Shown: piece by piece, positions 36,250-45,339 of the stretch | Numbering within the stretch: position 1 is the first letter of the stretch | Layout of the letters: every line of letters begins with the position of its first letter | Assembly: GCA_019187405.1 (NCBI GenBank) | Contig: JABAQZ010000025.1 | Location: 1 to 64,000 of the forward strand | Direction of reading: 5' to 3' | DNA length: 64,000 nt | Source: Ignavibacteria bacterium | GTDB lineage: Bacteria; Bacteroidota; Ignavibacteria; Tepidaquicellales; Tepidaquicellaceae | Position numbers and translations under genes: made by a program | The notes under the pieces: generated by a model | Seen by the model: the letters and a program-made list of their open reading frames with translations, nothing else | The model's database searches: none | Told to the model about the DNA's origin: nothing

Positions 36250-37602
36250 TTAAATTTTAAAATCTTTCATCATTCCTGCAGGGATTTTCATCTTCTTCAT
36301 CAGACCTCTTCCCTGATCTCTGCTGAATTGTCTTATCATTTTCTGCATGTCTTCAAACTGTTTTATTACTCTGTTTACATGCTGAATTGTATTTCCGCTT
36401 CCGTCGGCAATTCTTCTTCTTCTCATGCCGTTAATGATGTGAGGGTTTTCCCTTTCTTTCTTTGTCATTGACTGAATTACCGATTCAATCTTCACAAGTA
36501 CTTTATCGTCTATCTCCTGATTTTTGAGAATCTTGCCGGCTCCGGGTATCATTGAGATCAATCCTGAAAGCGAACCCATTTTCTTTATCTGATTTAAGTA
36601 AGAAAGAAAATCATTGTAATCAAACTTATTTCTTCTAAGCTTTTCTTCAAGCTTGCTGCTCTGGGAAAGATCAAATTCACTTTGCGCTTTTTCCACAAAC
36701 GATACAATGTCACCCATGCCGAGAATTCTCGAAGCCATTCTGTCGGGATGAAACTGCTCGATCGCATCGAGCTTTTCTCCAATACCGGAAAATTTAATCG
36801 GTACATTCACGACAGCTTTGATGGATAGCGCTGCACCGCCTCTTGTATCGCCGTCGAGCTTTGTAAGTACAATTCCGTCGAAGTCAAGCCTGTCATGAAA
36901 TGCTTGTGCTGTATTGACCGCATCCTGTCCTGTCATTGAATCTACCACAAACAAAATCTCTTCTGGTTTAAGAGCTTTCTTTAATGCGGAAACCTCGTTC
37001 ATCATTTCTTCATCAATGGCAAGTCTTCCGGCAGTATCTATAATAAGCGTATCTCTCGCATTTTGCTTTGCAAATTGAACCGCCTCTTCGGAAATCTTCA
37101 AAGCATTTTTTTCTTTTTCATTTGCATAAACCGGAATGCTGATCTGCTTTCCGAGAATCTTCAGCTGCTCAATAGCTGCAGGCCTGTATATATCGCACGC
37201 AGCAAGCAGGGGATTCTTGCCTTTTGATTTAAGATATTTTGCGAGCTTTGCTGAAAATGTAGTTTTACCTGAACCCTGTAAACCGACAAGCATGATCACT
37301 GAAGGTATTCTGTCTGAAAACTTTATTTCGGATTTTTCCGAACCCATCAGCTTTATCAACTCATCGTTGATTATTTTAACTATCAGCTGCCCCGGAGTAA
37401 TGCTGTTTAATACATTCTGCCCAAGTGATCTTTCTTTTACATCAGAAATGAATTTTGAGACGACTTTATAATTTACGTCAGCATCAAACAAAACTCTCCT
37501 TATTTCACGGAGGGATTCATCAATGTTGTTTTCAGTGATTTTTCCCTGTCCGCGAATCTTTTTTAAGACAGTTTCGAGTTTTCCGGTTAAATCTTCAAGC
37601 AT
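36250..37602 (-). CDS. ffh: Signal recognition particle GTPase Ffh
   Basis: 450 residues. The N domain (1-90) is followed by the G domain with GLQGSGKTTFSAKLAKY (about 107), ACDIYRPAAIEQL, DTAGRLAIDEEM and TKLDGDTRGGAA. The C-terminal M domain binds 4.5S RNA and signal peptides (GMRRRRIADGSG, and a Met-rich end MKKMKIPAGMMKDF). It is first gene of the translation operon; the region upstream (37603 onward) is a long gap. Confidence 0.96.
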   Translation of the reverse strand: MLEDLTGKLETVLKKIRGQGKITENNIDESLREIRRVLFDADVNYKVVSKFISDVKERSLGQNVLNSITPGQLIVKIINDELIKLMGSEKSEIKFSDRIPSVIMLVGLQGSGKTTFSAKLAKYLKSKGKNPLLAACDIYRPAAIEQLKILGKQISIPVYANEKEKNALKISEEAVQFAKQNARDTLIIDTAGRLAIDEEMMNEVSALKKALKPEEILFVVDSMTGQDAVNTAQAFHDRLDFDGIVLTKLDGDTRGGAALSIKAVVNVPIKFSGIGEKLDAIEQFHPDRMASRILGMGDIVSFVEKAQSEFDLSQSSKLEEKLRRNKFDYNDFLSYLNQIKKMGSLSGLISMIPGAGKILKNQEIDDKVLVKIESVIQSMTKKERENPHIINGMRRRRIADGSGNTIQHVNRVIKQFEDMQKMIRQFSRDQGRGLMKKMKIPAGMMKDFKI

Positions 37603-37787
37603 TTGTTAAATATAATACACCAATATAGTTTAAAGTGGCATGAAAATACCATTATTATTAAATTTTATCAAGGAATTAAATTTTTGCAAGGTATCAGCGA
37701 ATTGCTTAAAAATTAAATTCCGATAACCCGGTTTATTGATAAATGACGAAAACTCTATTAAAATCTAAAATTAAAACTTATTAAAAT

Positions 37788-38020
37788 TGCCTCTCATTCT
37801 CAATCGCCGATTTGAAATGTTGTCTGCTTATACATTCAATATTCAACTTGACTTTCGTTTTAAGACAAATCTTATTCATTGGTTTGTTAATTAATTCTTT
37901 GTGTTGTAATCAGATGAAAATGATTCTCTATGATAACATATAATGAACAAACAATCCTTCTTTCTCTTCGCCGAATCTATGTATATCTTTCAACATCATA
38001 AAATATATGTCAAGAGTAAA
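37788..38020 (-). pseudogene. Relic of an IS200-like (Y1 HUH) transposase
   Basis: On the minus strand, one frame around 37905-37950 reads SLYVIIENHFHLITTQ. The YVI-x-x-N-H-F-H-L pattern is the HUH histidine motif region of Y1 transposases (IS200/IS605 and RAYT types). Further along, a shifted frame reads RQHFKSAIENERQF before a stop at about 37788, similar to the family's usual end. At least one frame shift and a stop separate the pieces, so it is dead. The match is by eye and short. Confidence 0.45.
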
Positions 38021-38890
38021 ATGATAATCCAATCAAATGTAAAAGATGAAAAAAAATTGTCTCAGGATTCTGCGATTAGAGATAAAGAAGATTGTTATTA
38101 TTAAGTAATTATAGACAAAATTAAAAACTTGTAAACTTTTATAAAAAAAGTTTAAATTAATATAAAAGTTTTAGTAAATAATTCTACATAATCATTTAAA
38201 CTTGCATCATTGGCGGAATCTTTGTTCCAATAATTTTTATCAAGTGCGTTACTGTTACAGCCAATGATAAAGTCATTGAGCATTACCGAAACGACAGGAG
38301 CAGCATTACAAAAATTCATTTAGAGCAAAACTTAAATTGAAAATTATCTTTAATATTAATAACTTTCTTTGGCAGTAATTCAAGAAAGTAATAATTTGAC
38401 ATTCCCCGAATTTAGAGGTTAAGAAAGATTTAGAATTATACCCAATCCGAAAAACGACAGATTCATATCATTTGAATATTAATTGTGAATGAATTGGCGG
38501 AGCTGCAAAAAAAGCAAACTATAATTTGATAAAGAAAATAAACGAAGGATTTAAATCGTTCATTTTCCTGCAAAAAGGTATTTTTGAAAATTAACATTGC
38601 TTAATTAATTCCGAAGCATTTTAAATTTCACAAATTATCCTTCAAAGATTCTCAAACTTCATATTCTGAGAATGAAGAAAAATCAAATGCAGGCAGAAAA
38701 CATTTAAAAAAAGTTTAAGGATAGAAGAAAACCTGAACATCTTTTGTCCTTGATAGCATTGTGTGTAAAAGCAGCAGTTCGTCGCAGCTTTCAACTCAAC
38801 TTTAAACAAAGCTCTAATTTTTTATAAGTTGGTATTGAAGAAATCCGCAATCAATGTGTGCTGATATTTTAACAGTATCTGGTTTAATTT

Positions 38891-39031
38891 ATGCTAAAAC
38901 AGAAATTATTTTTTACCGAATATATACATTTGCCTGAAACTGCAACAACTTACTATTTGGTTTATCTTGATACACACTTTAAAAACGCCGGAAAATTAAG
39001 AATGCAATTACGCGGAAAATATTTTGTTTAA
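38891..39031 (+). pseudogene. 46-codon open frame, possible gene fragment
   Basis: An ATG at 38891 opens a frame of 46 residues ending TAA at 39029-39031, including TTYYLVYLDTHFKNAGK. Composition looks protein-like, but no family is recognised and it lies among other fragments. It is probably part of a decayed gene; a real small protein is possible. Confidence 0.25.
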
Positions 39032-39195
39032 CATTTTTCTAAATTAAACTGCGAACCTTGCAGCTAAAATATTAAAACCGGTAAAGAAAGTTTATCGGTG
39101 CAGTAATAAGGGTTAATTCAAAGTTATAGACGGATTGATTTTTGAAGTTGATAACAATTCGTTTTATAAACTTGACGGAAATTATACATAAAGCT

Positions 39196-39474
39196 ATGAT
39201 GACAGCAAAGCAGACGATAAAATCGCTCACCGTTATTCCGGGAGTTGGAAATTCTATTGCGACAGATTTATACAACATCGGCATTAGACAAATTAATGAT
39301 TTAAAAGGTAAAGACCCGGAAGTTCTTTATGAGAGTTCAAACAATTTCGCAGGCTGCGTTCAGGACAGGTGTTTGCTATATGTTTTCAGGTGTGCAGTTT
39401 ATTTCGCAGAAACACCAAAAGACAAGCAAGACAGCGAAAAACTAAAATGGTGGAATTGGAAAGATAAAAAATAA
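39196..39474 (+). CDS. Helix-hairpin-helix 'pathogenicity locus' (Cdd1) family protein
   Basis: 92 residues from the ATG at 39196; a TTG at 39142 would add 18 residues that do not look conserved. Residues 8-35 form a helix-hairpin-helix (LTVIPGVGNSIATDLYNIGI), then DLKGKDPEVLYE and CVQDRCLLYVFRCAVYFAE. This pattern is the Cdd1/'pathogenicity locus' family, small proteins with an HhH fold that probably bind nucleic acid and carry three conserved cysteines. The function is not established. It is the first intact gene of the accessory region. Confidence 0.8.
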   Translation: MMTAKQTIKSLTVIPGVGNSIATDLYNIGIRQINDLKGKDPEVLYESSNNFAGCVQDRCLLYVFRCAVYFAETPKDKQDSEKLKWWNWKDKK

Positions 39475-39569
39475 TTGCCGTTGTTACGGGTTTTGTATCG
39501 CACGGATTGATGTAATGACAATTTAATCAAGGATGAACAAACCCGGAGTTTTAATCTTCTGTTTAACTT

Positions 39570-39728
39570 TAAAAATAAAATGGAAAGTTGCTTCAGTAAT
39601 TGTCAGCTTGTTAAGTGATGAATCATTTGCACTCGGAAAAGCAAGACACGAAAATATAAAAAGAAATCATGCATGAACTTTATATAGATAACAAACTTGA
39701 TTTCAATAAGAAATATCAGATGAAATAA
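39570..39728 (+). pseudogene. Frame-shifted gene remnant
   Basis: One plus frame reads WKVASVIVSLLSDESFALGK then RHENIKRNHA to a TGA at 39674. The +1-shifted frame continues MHELYIDNKLDFNKKYQMK to TAA at 39726-39728. Together they look like the C-terminus of a protein broken by one inserted or deleted base. Family not recognised. Confidence 0.4.
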
Positions 39729-39773
39729 TTCCTGTGGAAATCTTATTTTACAAATTAATAATATTAAAAAAAG

Positions 39774-40208
39774 ATGGAAAGATTAAATTTATCAAAAGCT
39801 GATCCAAAGGCATTCGAAGCTATGCTGGGGATAGAAAAATATCTTGCCGAAAGCGGATTAGATAAAAAACTGTATGAACTTATCAAAACACGGGCATCTC
39901 AGATAAATGGCTGTGCATATTGTATCAATATGCATACACGTGATGCTATGAAAATCGGAGAAACTGCGCAACGGCTTTTTTTATTGGATGCTTGGAGAGA
40001 AACCAAACTTTTTACGGATAAAGAAAAGTCTGTTTTAGCGCTAACAGAAGCTATGACTTTAATTGCCAACAGATCAATTCCGGATGAAATTTATAATGCA
40101 GCCAAAGAACATCTAACCGACAAAGAATTTGCTGCTGTTATAATGGCAATTGTTGTAATTAACGGATGGAACAGAATTTCAATAACCTTGCAGACACCGG
40201 TAGAATGA
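39774..40208 (+). CDS. Carboxymuconolactone decarboxylase/AhpD-like protein
   Basis: 144 residues. The AhpD core motif is QINGCAYCINMHTRDAMK (about 44-61), with the redox Cys-x-x-Cys pair and the following His. The C-terminal half has the helical KEFAAVIMAIVVINGWNRI segment. Members are alkylhydroperoxidase-like antioxidants or related reductases; the actual substrate is not known. It is 35 bp upstream of the PLP decarboxylase gene, so co-transcription is likely. Confidence 0.88.
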   Translation: MERLNLSKADPKAFEAMLGIEKYLAESGLDKKLYELIKTRASQINGCAYCINMHTRDAMKIGETAQRLFLLDAWRETKLFTDKEKSVLALTEAMTLIANRSIPDEIYNAAKEHLTDKEFAAVIMAIVVINGWNRISITLQTPVE

Positions 40209-40243
40209 AAGTATTTACATTAAATATATTAAATTGAGAACTG

Positions 40244-41689
40244 ATGAATTTGGACGAAATAATTAAAAAACTTGAACATCTCAATATTTCAAGCAGCGAA
40301 CTTGATATTCCCGAAGCCAAAAGATTGGAGATGGTAAATCAGGCGGCTGATTATGCAAATACATTTATAAATGGATTGAACAAATTAAAAGGGTTCAGCG
40401 ATAAGGAAATCGGAACTCTGACAATCCAAAATAAAAAATCTGCTCTAAATGAAATTTTAAATTTGTACCAGAAGGAAGTTGCCGAATCAGGAATTAATGC
40501 AGCCTCACCAAAGCATTTAGGTTATATTCCGGGCGGAGGTATTTTTACTGCTGCGCTTGCCGATTTTATAGCGGCAGTAACAAATCCGTTTGCAAGTGTA
40601 TATTATGCTTCGCCGGGTGCAGCCACAATTGAAAATGAAGTTGTAAATTGGTTGAAATCAATTTTTTCATTTCCCGAAAATTCAGCTGGATGTTTATCTT
40701 CAGGCGGTTCAATATCGACTTTAATTGCTTTTACTGCTGCAAGAGATAAATATAAAATTAAAAATGAAAAAATAAAAAAAAGCGTAGTTTATCTAAGTGA
40801 ACAAGTGCATCATTCTACACAAAAAGCATTACGCATTATAGGGCTTGAAGATGTGATTCTTAGATATATTCCTATCGATAACAATCATAGAATTATAACC
40901 AATGCTTTAATTGAACTTATTGAAAAAGATAAAGCCAAAGATTTGAATCCATTTTTGGTTGTTGCCACAGCCGGAACTACAGATACCGGTTCAATTGATC
41001 CGATAAATAAAATTGCCGACATAGCTGCGCGGTACAAGTTATGGTTTCATATAGATGCTGCTTACGGCGGATTTTTTATATTAACTTCAAAAAAGAATTT
41101 ACTTAATGGAATAGAAAAAGCTGATTCTCTAACTATTGATCCGCACAAAGGTTTGTTTCTGCCTTATGGTGTAGGTGCTGTATTGGTAAAAGATGCCGAA
41201 GCCATTCTTCATTCTAATTATTATACGGCTAATTATATGCAGGATGGATATAACGAAGAGTTGTTGAGTAGTCCGACGAATTTGTCGCCTGAACTCACAA
41301 AACATTTCAGAGGTTTGCGTGTTTGGCTGCCCTTGCAAATTCACGGAATAGAGCCGTTTATTTCATGTCTTGAAGAAAAATTATTACTCGTAACTTACTT
41401 TAGAAAAAAGCTTGCCGAGCTTGGTTTTTGTTTAGGCCCAGATCCGGATTTGTCAATCAGTTATTTTTGGTATCCGTTTGAAACAAATACTGATGAATAT
41501 AACAGGCGACTGATGCACGAAATACATAAAAACGGTTCGGTCTTTTTAAGCTCTTCCATTATCGATAAGCAATTTGTAATCAGAATTGCCATATTAGCAT
41601 TTCGTACTAAAAAAGAAACAATTGATGAAGCAATAGAAATGATTAAATGTTGTTTAAGAATTGTGCTTGAACAATTAAAAAATGAATAA
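40244..41689 (+). CDS. Group II pyridoxal-phosphate-dependent amino acid decarboxylase
   Basis: 481 residues. The PLP fold is complete: SSGGSISTL (about 152-160) for phosphate binding, the stacking His in EQVHHSTQK (190), the Asp in FHIDAAYGG (271), and the Schiff-base Lys302 in DPHKG. The family contains aromatic L-amino acid, glutamate and L-2,4-diaminobutyrate decarboxylases. The sequence alone does not fix the substrate; a tryptophan or aromatic decarboxylase is plausible. It follows the AhpD-like gene by 35 bp. A 459-bp gap follows. Confidence 0.87.
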   Translation: MNLDEIIKKLEHLNISSSELDIPEAKRLEMVNQAADYANTFINGLNKLKGFSDKEIGTLTIQNKKSALNEILNLYQKEVAESGINAASPKHLGYIPGGGIFTAALADFIAAVTNPFASVYYASPGAATIENEVVNWLKSIFSFPENSAGCLSSGGSISTLIAFTAARDKYKIKNEKIKKSVVYLSEQVHHSTQKALRIIGLEDVILRYIPIDNNHRIITNALIELIEKDKAKDLNPFLVVATAGTTDTGSIDPINKIADIAARYKLWFHIDAAYGGFFILTSKKNLLNGIEKADSLTIDPHKGLFLPYGVGAVLVKDAEAILHSNYYTANYMQDGYNEELLSSPTNLSPELTKHFRGLRVWLPLQIHGIEPFISCLEEKLLLVTYFRKKLAELGFCLGPDPDLSISYFWYPFETNTDEYNRRLMHEIHKNGSVFLSSSIIDKQFVIRIAILAFRTKKETIDEAIEMIKCCLRIVLEQLKNE

Positions 41690-42148
41690 GCATTTTCTGC
41701 TTTAAAATATTTGAATTAGAAAAACCGGATTGGCGTTGTTAATATAAATTTGAACTTGAAAAATATTTTAGAGTTTTATATTCCGATTGTAGTAAATCGG
41801 TTAATGCGGCAAATAGGATTTCATAAAGTAGAATTGTAAATTGAATTTGTAAAGAGAGACATCAAAAACAAATGTCGAACAATTTTATAAAACTGCAAGT
41901 GAAGTATTTGTTATTTTTTTATTTCGCATTGAATTTTACTGTGCTTAAAAAGTATGTCTGTAAGGTTTAGACACATTTTCTGTTTGCAGAAATTAAATAA
42001 GTGTGCCTTTATTTTACATCTTGCTTGATAAAATAATAATAGTTTTAAATGTCCGACAGAACAATGCTCCAAATACTTTTGCTGTCAATATTAGAAAACT
42101 CTTTCTAACTCAAATCATTTAAAAAAGTACAATATAAATTTATATAAA
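41690..42148. other. Gap without recognisable gene
   Basis: Very AT-rich. A 32-codon open frame at 41872-41970 (starts MSNNFIKLQ) has a hydrophobic middle but no other support. No hairpin terminator, repeat or RNA gene is visible. Confidence 0.4.
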
Positions 42149-42499
42149 ATGAAAAGTATAATTTTAAAAAGAATTTATGAAGCTCCCTCTCAAGAAGATG
42201 GTTACAGACTATTGGTGGACAGATTATGGCCACGAGGTATTAGTAAGGATAAAGCAAGATTGGACGAGTGGGCAAAAGAACTTGCCCCTTCAACGGAGCT
42301 GCGCAAATGGTTTAATCACAAGGCAGAGCTGTTTACTGAATTTGTCCAAAAGTATAGAGAAGAATTGAAGTTGCAGCATGAAACTTTGCAGCGTATTAAA
42401 AAAAAAGCAGCCAAGCAGCAAATCTGTCTATTATACAGTGCTAAGGATAAAGTGCATAATCAAGCTGTGGTATTAAAATCAGTATTGGAAAGTTTGTAA
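42149..42499 (+). CDS. DUF488 family protein (YeaO-like)
   Basis: 116 residues. The family signature is visible: RLLVDRLWPRGISKDKA (about 20-36), LDEWAKELAPSTELRKWF, then F-x-x-x-Y-R-x-E-L and ICLLYSAKDKVHNQAVVLK. DUF488 is a small fold that often occurs in pairs and near DNA-repair or stress genes; its biochemistry is not established. A second, different DUF488 protein lies at 43388, with a SMUG2-like glycosylase between them. Confidence 0.85.
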   Translation: MKSIILKRIYEAPSQEDGYRLLVDRLWPRGISKDKARLDEWAKELAPSTELRKWFNHKAELFTEFVQKYREELKLQHETLQRIKKKAAKQQICLLYSAKDKVHNQAVVLKSVLESL

Positions 42500-42661
42500 T
42501 TCACATTAAAAATATTTACTGGTGGAATTCAGCGAGCTATGCTTAATTTATTTGTAAAGATGTGATTTCATTGTAATTTTAAAAATGAGTTTTGCTTTTC
42601 AAAAAACCTAAAAATTTTCTGGCTAAAAAAATAACGGATTAACAAACAAAACATAATATCA

Positions 42662-43363
42662 ATGATGCTTAAAACTATTGCAGATAAAATTATTCATTAC
42701 AATCGTAATCTTAGTTTCACCGGGAATCTGCCCAAAGGTTTTATGGTCATGAATCCGTACATAGACAATCCCGAAACCGTCGAAGCGTCAGAAGCATTTT
42801 ACTATAAGTATTACAATGATAACAATTCACGAAAATTTATTATTGGTATCAATCCAAGCCGGCACGGAGCAGGAGTGACGGGTGTACCTTTTACGGATAC
42901 GAAGCGATTAAAATCTGTATGCGGCATTGAAATGAAATCGGTACATACGCACGAAATTTCTTCGGTTTTTATGTACGACATGATTGACGCACTTGGAGGA
43001 GTTGATTTGTTTTTCAAAGATTTTTATATCAACTCTCCTTTTCCGCTTGCTATTGTCCGCCAAACTAAAAAAGGTGAATGGCTGAATGCCAATTATTACG
43101 ATGATTCAAAATTGTTTGAAGCTGTAAAACCATTTATGATAGAATCGATGAAGAAGCATTTACAGCTGGGATTAAACACTAAAGAAGTATATATTCTTGG
43201 CAAGAAAAATTCAGTTTTTATTCAAAGACTTAATAAGGAAGCTAAACTTTTTGACAAGGCTGTAGTATTGGAACACCCGCGATATATTCAGCAATATAAA
43301 TTAAAAGAAAAAAAGTTGTATATTGACAAATATATTCTGGCTTTAAATGATTCAGTGAAATAA
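42662..43363 (+). CDS. SMUG2-like uracil-DNA glycosylase family protein
   Basis: 233 residues. The UDG-fold motifs are visible: FIIGINPSRHGAGVTGVPFT (about 59-78), the motif A/active-site region with GINPSRHGAG, and C-terminal VVLEHPRYIQQY with the HP dipeptide of motif B. This combination matches the SMUG2/DUF4918 family, which excises uracil or related lesions in single-stranded or double-stranded DNA. It is flanked by DUF488 genes (42149 and 43388), and the second starts 25 bp downstream. The link to repair is family knowledge; activity is not shown here. Confidence 0.8.
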   Translation: MMLKTIADKIIHYNRNLSFTGNLPKGFMVMNPYIDNPETVEASEAFYYKYYNDNNSRKFIIGINPSRHGAGVTGVPFTDTKRLKSVCGIEMKSVHTHEISSVFMYDMIDALGGVDLFFKDFYINSPFPLAIVRQTKKGEWLNANYYDDSKLFEAVKPFMIESMKKHLQLGLNTKEVYILGKKNSVFIQRLNKEAKLFDKAVVLEHPRYIQQYKLKEKKLYIDKYILALNDSVK

Positions 43364-43387
43364 TTAAACTGATATAGAAATAGTAAA

Positions 43388-43918
43388 ATGAATACGCTTC
43401 ACAATCATATAATTTATACAATAGGACATTCAACGCATAGCATTGAAGATTTTATTAAAATGCTTCAATCTTTTAAAATAAAAATTCTGATTGACATAAG
43501 AGGACTTCCCGGTTCAAGAAAATATCCGCAGTTTAATAAAGAAAATCTAAAAAAATCACTTCATGAAAAAGATATAGACTATATTCACATCCAAGAATTG
43601 GGAGGCAGAAGAAAAGTGCAGAAGGATTCCAAGAATACACGCTGGCGCAGTGCATCATTTCAAGGATATGCTGATTATATGGAAACCGAAGGATTTAGAA
43701 AGGGTATAGAGGAATTGGAAGCGATAGCATCACAAACCACTGCTGCATATATGTGTGCTGAAGCTGTTTGGTGGCGCTGTCATCGCTCGATGGTCTCCGA
43801 TTACCTGAAAGCAAAAGGATGGACAGTAATGCATATAACGGGAGCAAACAAAGCCGGTGAGCATACTTACACATCACCTGCTGTAGTGACAGGCGATCAA
43901 GTGCATTATAAGGATTAA
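43388..43918 (+). CDS. DUF488 family protein
   Basis: 176 residues. N-terminal YTIGHSTHSIEDFIKML (about 10-26) and IDIRGLPGSRKYPQFNKENL (about 37-56) are the hallmark segments of the longer DUF488 type. C-terminal AYMCAEAVWWRCHRSMV contains conserved Cys, Trp and His that could form a catalytic or metal site. The enzyme activity is unknown. It is probably co-transcribed with the SMUG2-like gene 25 bp upstream. Confidence 0.87.
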   Translation: MNTLHNHIIYTIGHSTHSIEDFIKMLQSFKIKILIDIRGLPGSRKYPQFNKENLKKSLHEKDIDYIHIQELGGRRKVQKDSKNTRWRSASFQGYADYMETEGFRKGIEELEAIASQTTAAYMCAEAVWWRCHRSMVSDYLKAKGWTVMHITGANKAGEHTYTSPAVVTGDQVHYKD

Positions 43919-43949
43919 GGTTTAAATATTCATAAATAAAAAATTTGTG

Positions 43950-44080
43950 CAATAAATTAAAAATAGGCGATAAAGTAACCTGGGATCTGAAGTGCGATGG
44001 GTTTCGGGAACAATAATAAAAGTACATCAGCGCTTACGGTGAAGAAGAAACAAATTTTTCAAAAGTAATTATCGAATAAA
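43950..44080 (+). pseudogene. Probable DUF2945 (Tudor-like) gene relic
   Basis: Frame-shifted pieces read KIGDKVTWDLK, then VRWVSGTIIKVHQR in another frame, then ISAYGEEETNFSKVIIE in the first. The 'GDKV-W...GTI-KVH' arrangement matches small DUF2945/hypervirulence-associated Tudor domain proteins of about 70 residues. Two in-frame stops (TAA TAA) and at least two shifts show it is not functional. Identification is by pattern memory. Confidence 0.45.
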
Positions 44081-44150
44081 ATGAATCATAAAAAGGAAAC
44101 AGCTAAAGTTCTCAAAATGAGAAGAAACCGTTACGCGGTTTAATGATTTT

Positions 44151-44297
44151 ATGTACAACCATCTGAAAGTGATGTATCGCTGCGAATTAATCAGACATTT
44201 TTCCGAATGCGACTCTTGCCTGAACATCTTAGAATTTGAGCAGTTGTTGAAATCTAATAATTTTCATTTGTCAAAGGACGCGATGAGCATCCGGTGA
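44151..44297 (+). pseudogene. 48-codon open frame, probable gene fragment
   Basis: ATG at 44151, TGA at 44295-44297. It reads HLKVMYRCELIRHFSECDSC and then LNILEFEQLLKSNNFHLSKD. The same frame is open for about 9 codons upstream. Composition is protein-like (amphipathic helices), but no family is recognised, and it lies next to the DUF2945-like relic, so it is likely a decayed gene end. Confidence 0.3.
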
Positions 44298-44395
44298 ACA
44301 GAGGGAGTGGAGAAACATTTGATTCGATTTGAAAGATTTTAGATTAGCTTAAAATGGAAGTCAACTGAAGATTAATTAAATTGAGAAATAAGTAT

Positions 44396-45025
44396 ATGCA
44401 AACAGAGGAACGCAAATTTTTTTGGGAAAAAATATATTCCACTAAACAACAAACTGAAGTCAGCTGGTATGAGGAAGTTCCTTCAATTTCACTCGAACTA
44501 ATCAAAGAATTGAATCTTCATTCATCGGCAAGAATTATTGACAACGGGGGAGGCGACAGTTTTCTGGTTGATAATTTATTAAAACTAGGTTTCAATAACA
44601 TCACTGTGCTTGACATTTCTACGGCTGCTTTGGAAAAAGTACGGAAGAGATTGGGAAAAGACAGTGAGAAAGTGAACTGGGTTGTTGACGATGACGTGTA
44701 TTATCATCCCGAAGAACAATATGATGTATGGCATGATCGCGCAGCATTTCATTTTCTAACGGAGGATAAAGAAATAAAGAATTATATAAAAACAATTTCA
44801 AAGTGCATTAAGCCAGGCGGATACCTTATCATTGCGACATTCTCCGAGCAGGGACCAGATAAATGCAGCGGTCTGCCTGTCAAACAATACTCCGAAGCAT
44901 CGATGACAAATCTTTTTCAAGGATTTGAAAAAATAAAATGTTTCACATGCGACCATTGCACACCATCAAAAGCAACACAGAATTTTTTGTTTTGTCTATT
45001 TAGAAAATGCATAGATCAGAATTGA
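44396..45025 (+). CDS. Class I SAM-dependent methyltransferase
   Basis: 209 residues from ATG 44396; the upstream TTG at 44381 is less likely. The SAM motif I region is ARIIDNGGGDSFLVDNLL (about 45-62), with motif II acidic VLDIS, and the post-II HDRAAFHFL (about 113-121) in a 'WHDRAVFHFL' pattern seen in a Bacteroidota methyltransferase family sometimes annotated as thiopurine S-methyltransferase-like. KPGGYLIIATF closes the fold. The substrate is not assigned. In motif I the first acidic residue is Asp, and GGGD replaces the usual GxG. Confidence 0.82.
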   Translation: MQTEERKFFWEKIYSTKQQTEVSWYEEVPSISLELIKELNLHSSARIIDNGGGDSFLVDNLLKLGFNNITVLDISTAALEKVRKRLGKDSEKVNWVVDDDVYYHPEEQYDVWHDRAAFHFLTEDKEIKNYIKTISKCIKPGGYLIIATFSEQGPDKCSGLPVKQYSEASMTNLFQGFEKIKCFTCDHCTPSKATQNFLFCLFRKCIDQN

Positions 45026-45339
45026 ATTGATAAATATCAAAGATGTTTTACATTGACATTGCACAATAACAAAGTCCAATTCAAGAGCAACGCAATTGAA
45101 ATAACAATGGTAAGGAGATGTAATATGGTTAAATCATGTATAAGAACAGAACTACAGCGAAGTAAATAAATAGTGTAACTCAATCTCTTGACAAGCGACA
45201 AACACATTTCAGTATCAGAATTAGGTTTGATTTTTTAGGTTGTCAGAAAAATTCTTGCGAACTAATTTAATATCGGCTGAAACAAAACAGTGAGTTTATG
45301 AATAAATAAGCAGATGAAAAATATGATTAATAGATATAT
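45026..45339. other. Gap without recognisable gene
   Basis: 314 bp, AT-rich, with no open frame, hairpin or repeat that stands out on either strand. Confidence 0.4.

Larger units (their letters stand above)
37603..39195. other. Long gap with fragments of decayed genes
   Basis: About 1.6 kb without an intact gene. Besides the transposase relic listed separately, coding-like scraps are visible on the plus strand. Near 38430-38490 a frame reads IIPNPKNDRFISFEY, reminiscent of the start of a T9SS sorting domain. Near 38490-38597 another frame reads KINEGFKSFIFLQKGIFEN before a stop. At 38891-39031 a 46-codon open frame reads HLPETATTYYLVYLDTHFKN. None is complete. The region marks the left border of the accessory segment. 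Confidence 0.45.

Noticed and set aside
41872-41970. 32-codon open frame in the gap after the PLP decarboxylase
   Set aside because: Short, no ribosome-binding site or conservation evidence, and within random expectation for AT-rich DNA.
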